DNA of 64,000 nt, from NCBI GenBank assembly GCA_002419385.1, contig DIFZ01000052.1, forward strand, positions 1-64,000, in the 5' to 3' direction. The stretch is from Geobacter sp. UBA5735 (GTDB taxonomy: Bacteria; Desulfobacterota; Desulfuromonadia; Geobacterales; Geobacteraceae). Below the pieces are notes generated by a model. It saw only the letters and a list, made by a program, of their open reading frames with translations, ran no database searches and was not told the DNA's origin. Positions 63,946-64,000 of the stretch are shown piece by piece. The position numbers and the translations under genes are program-made. The stretch's first letter is position 1; every line of letters starts with the position of its first letter.

Positions 63946-64000
63946 TCACTGCCACCGGGAGTAAATTCCCGGAGGCGGAGCATAGCCGTCATCCCCATCC
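63946..64000 (-). CDS. C-terminal fragment of a gene beginning beyond the right edge
   Basis: On the minus strand the last 17 codons read DGDDGYAPPPGIYSRWQ before a TGA. The composition (Tyr, Pro, Gly) resembles secreted or lipoprotein tails. Only the end is visible, so no family is proposed. Confidence 0.4.
   Translation of the reverse strand, partial: DGDDGYAPPPGIYSRWQ

Overview
The window reads as a stretch of chromosome from a GC-rich delta-type proteobacterium of the Geobacter group (Desulfuromonadota/Geobacterales). This assignment is an inference. It rests on gene order (HU, lon-clpX-clpP-tig, rph-rdgB, rpsU-cvpA-dnaG-rpoD, rho-rpmE-thyX-prfA-prmC-murA-his), a hybrid type II secretion/type IV pilus-like locus of the kind described for the Oxp system of Geobacter sulfurreducens, a sigma-54 promoter, and small proteins familiar from that group. 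No rRNA, prophage, integrase, transposase or CRISPR array is visible. Seven tRNA genes are present.

Region 1 (1-8651, all minus strand): a promoter at 8623-8651 leads into a polyprenol-phosphate sugar transferase, a small two-helix membrane protein, and then gspF, gspE, pilM-, pilN-, pilO- and pilP/gspC-like genes and a lipoprotein secretin that runs off the left edge. The set mixes T4P-type assembly proteins with a self-lipidated secretin. Region 2 (8693-17486): tRNA-Asp/Val/Asp lie 12 nt behind HU, then lon, clpX, clpP and tig, four tRNAs (Leu, His, Arg, Pro), rdgB, rph and a DUF4242-type protein. Region 3 (17687-24607): an AmiS/UreI-like membrane protein under a consensus sigma-54 site, a THUMP-domain RNA methyltransferase, and the macromolecular synthesis operon rpsU-cvpA-dnaG-rpoD.

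Region 4 (24645-38529, minus): one long colinear array starts from a strong promoter and a roughly 420-nt leader in front of rho, then rpmE, thyX, a DUF1385 membrane protein, prfA, prmC, murA and hisG-D-C-B-H-A-F-E. It covers transcription termination, translation termination, thymidylate and peptidoglycan precursor synthesis, and most of histidine biosynthesis (hisI and hisZ are absent). The prfA/prmC and murA/hisG gaps both carry inverted arrays of a GGGCAAA-type heptad.

Region 5 (38659-48985) is more accessory: lipoproteins, an HD-domain protein next to a nucleoside phosphorylase, unrecognised proteins, a small conserved-looking protein followed by an MFS exporter, a frameshifted SNF-family transporter (G8 tract) and an AmpD-like amidase. 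Region 6 (49091-64000): an ACT/UPF0210 pair, an ArsS-type radical SAM enzyme, a sugar-phosphate set 6PGDH-zwf-pgl-pgi (oxidative pentose phosphate entry plus glucose-6-phosphate isomerase), dodecin, thiol peroxidase, an acyl-CoA synthetase, a CoA-binding protein, an AspT-type transporter, and a membrane-anchored trypsin-like protease with an unusual coiled-coil insertion. Dispersed palindromic repeats occur in several gaps of regions 2, 4 and 6.
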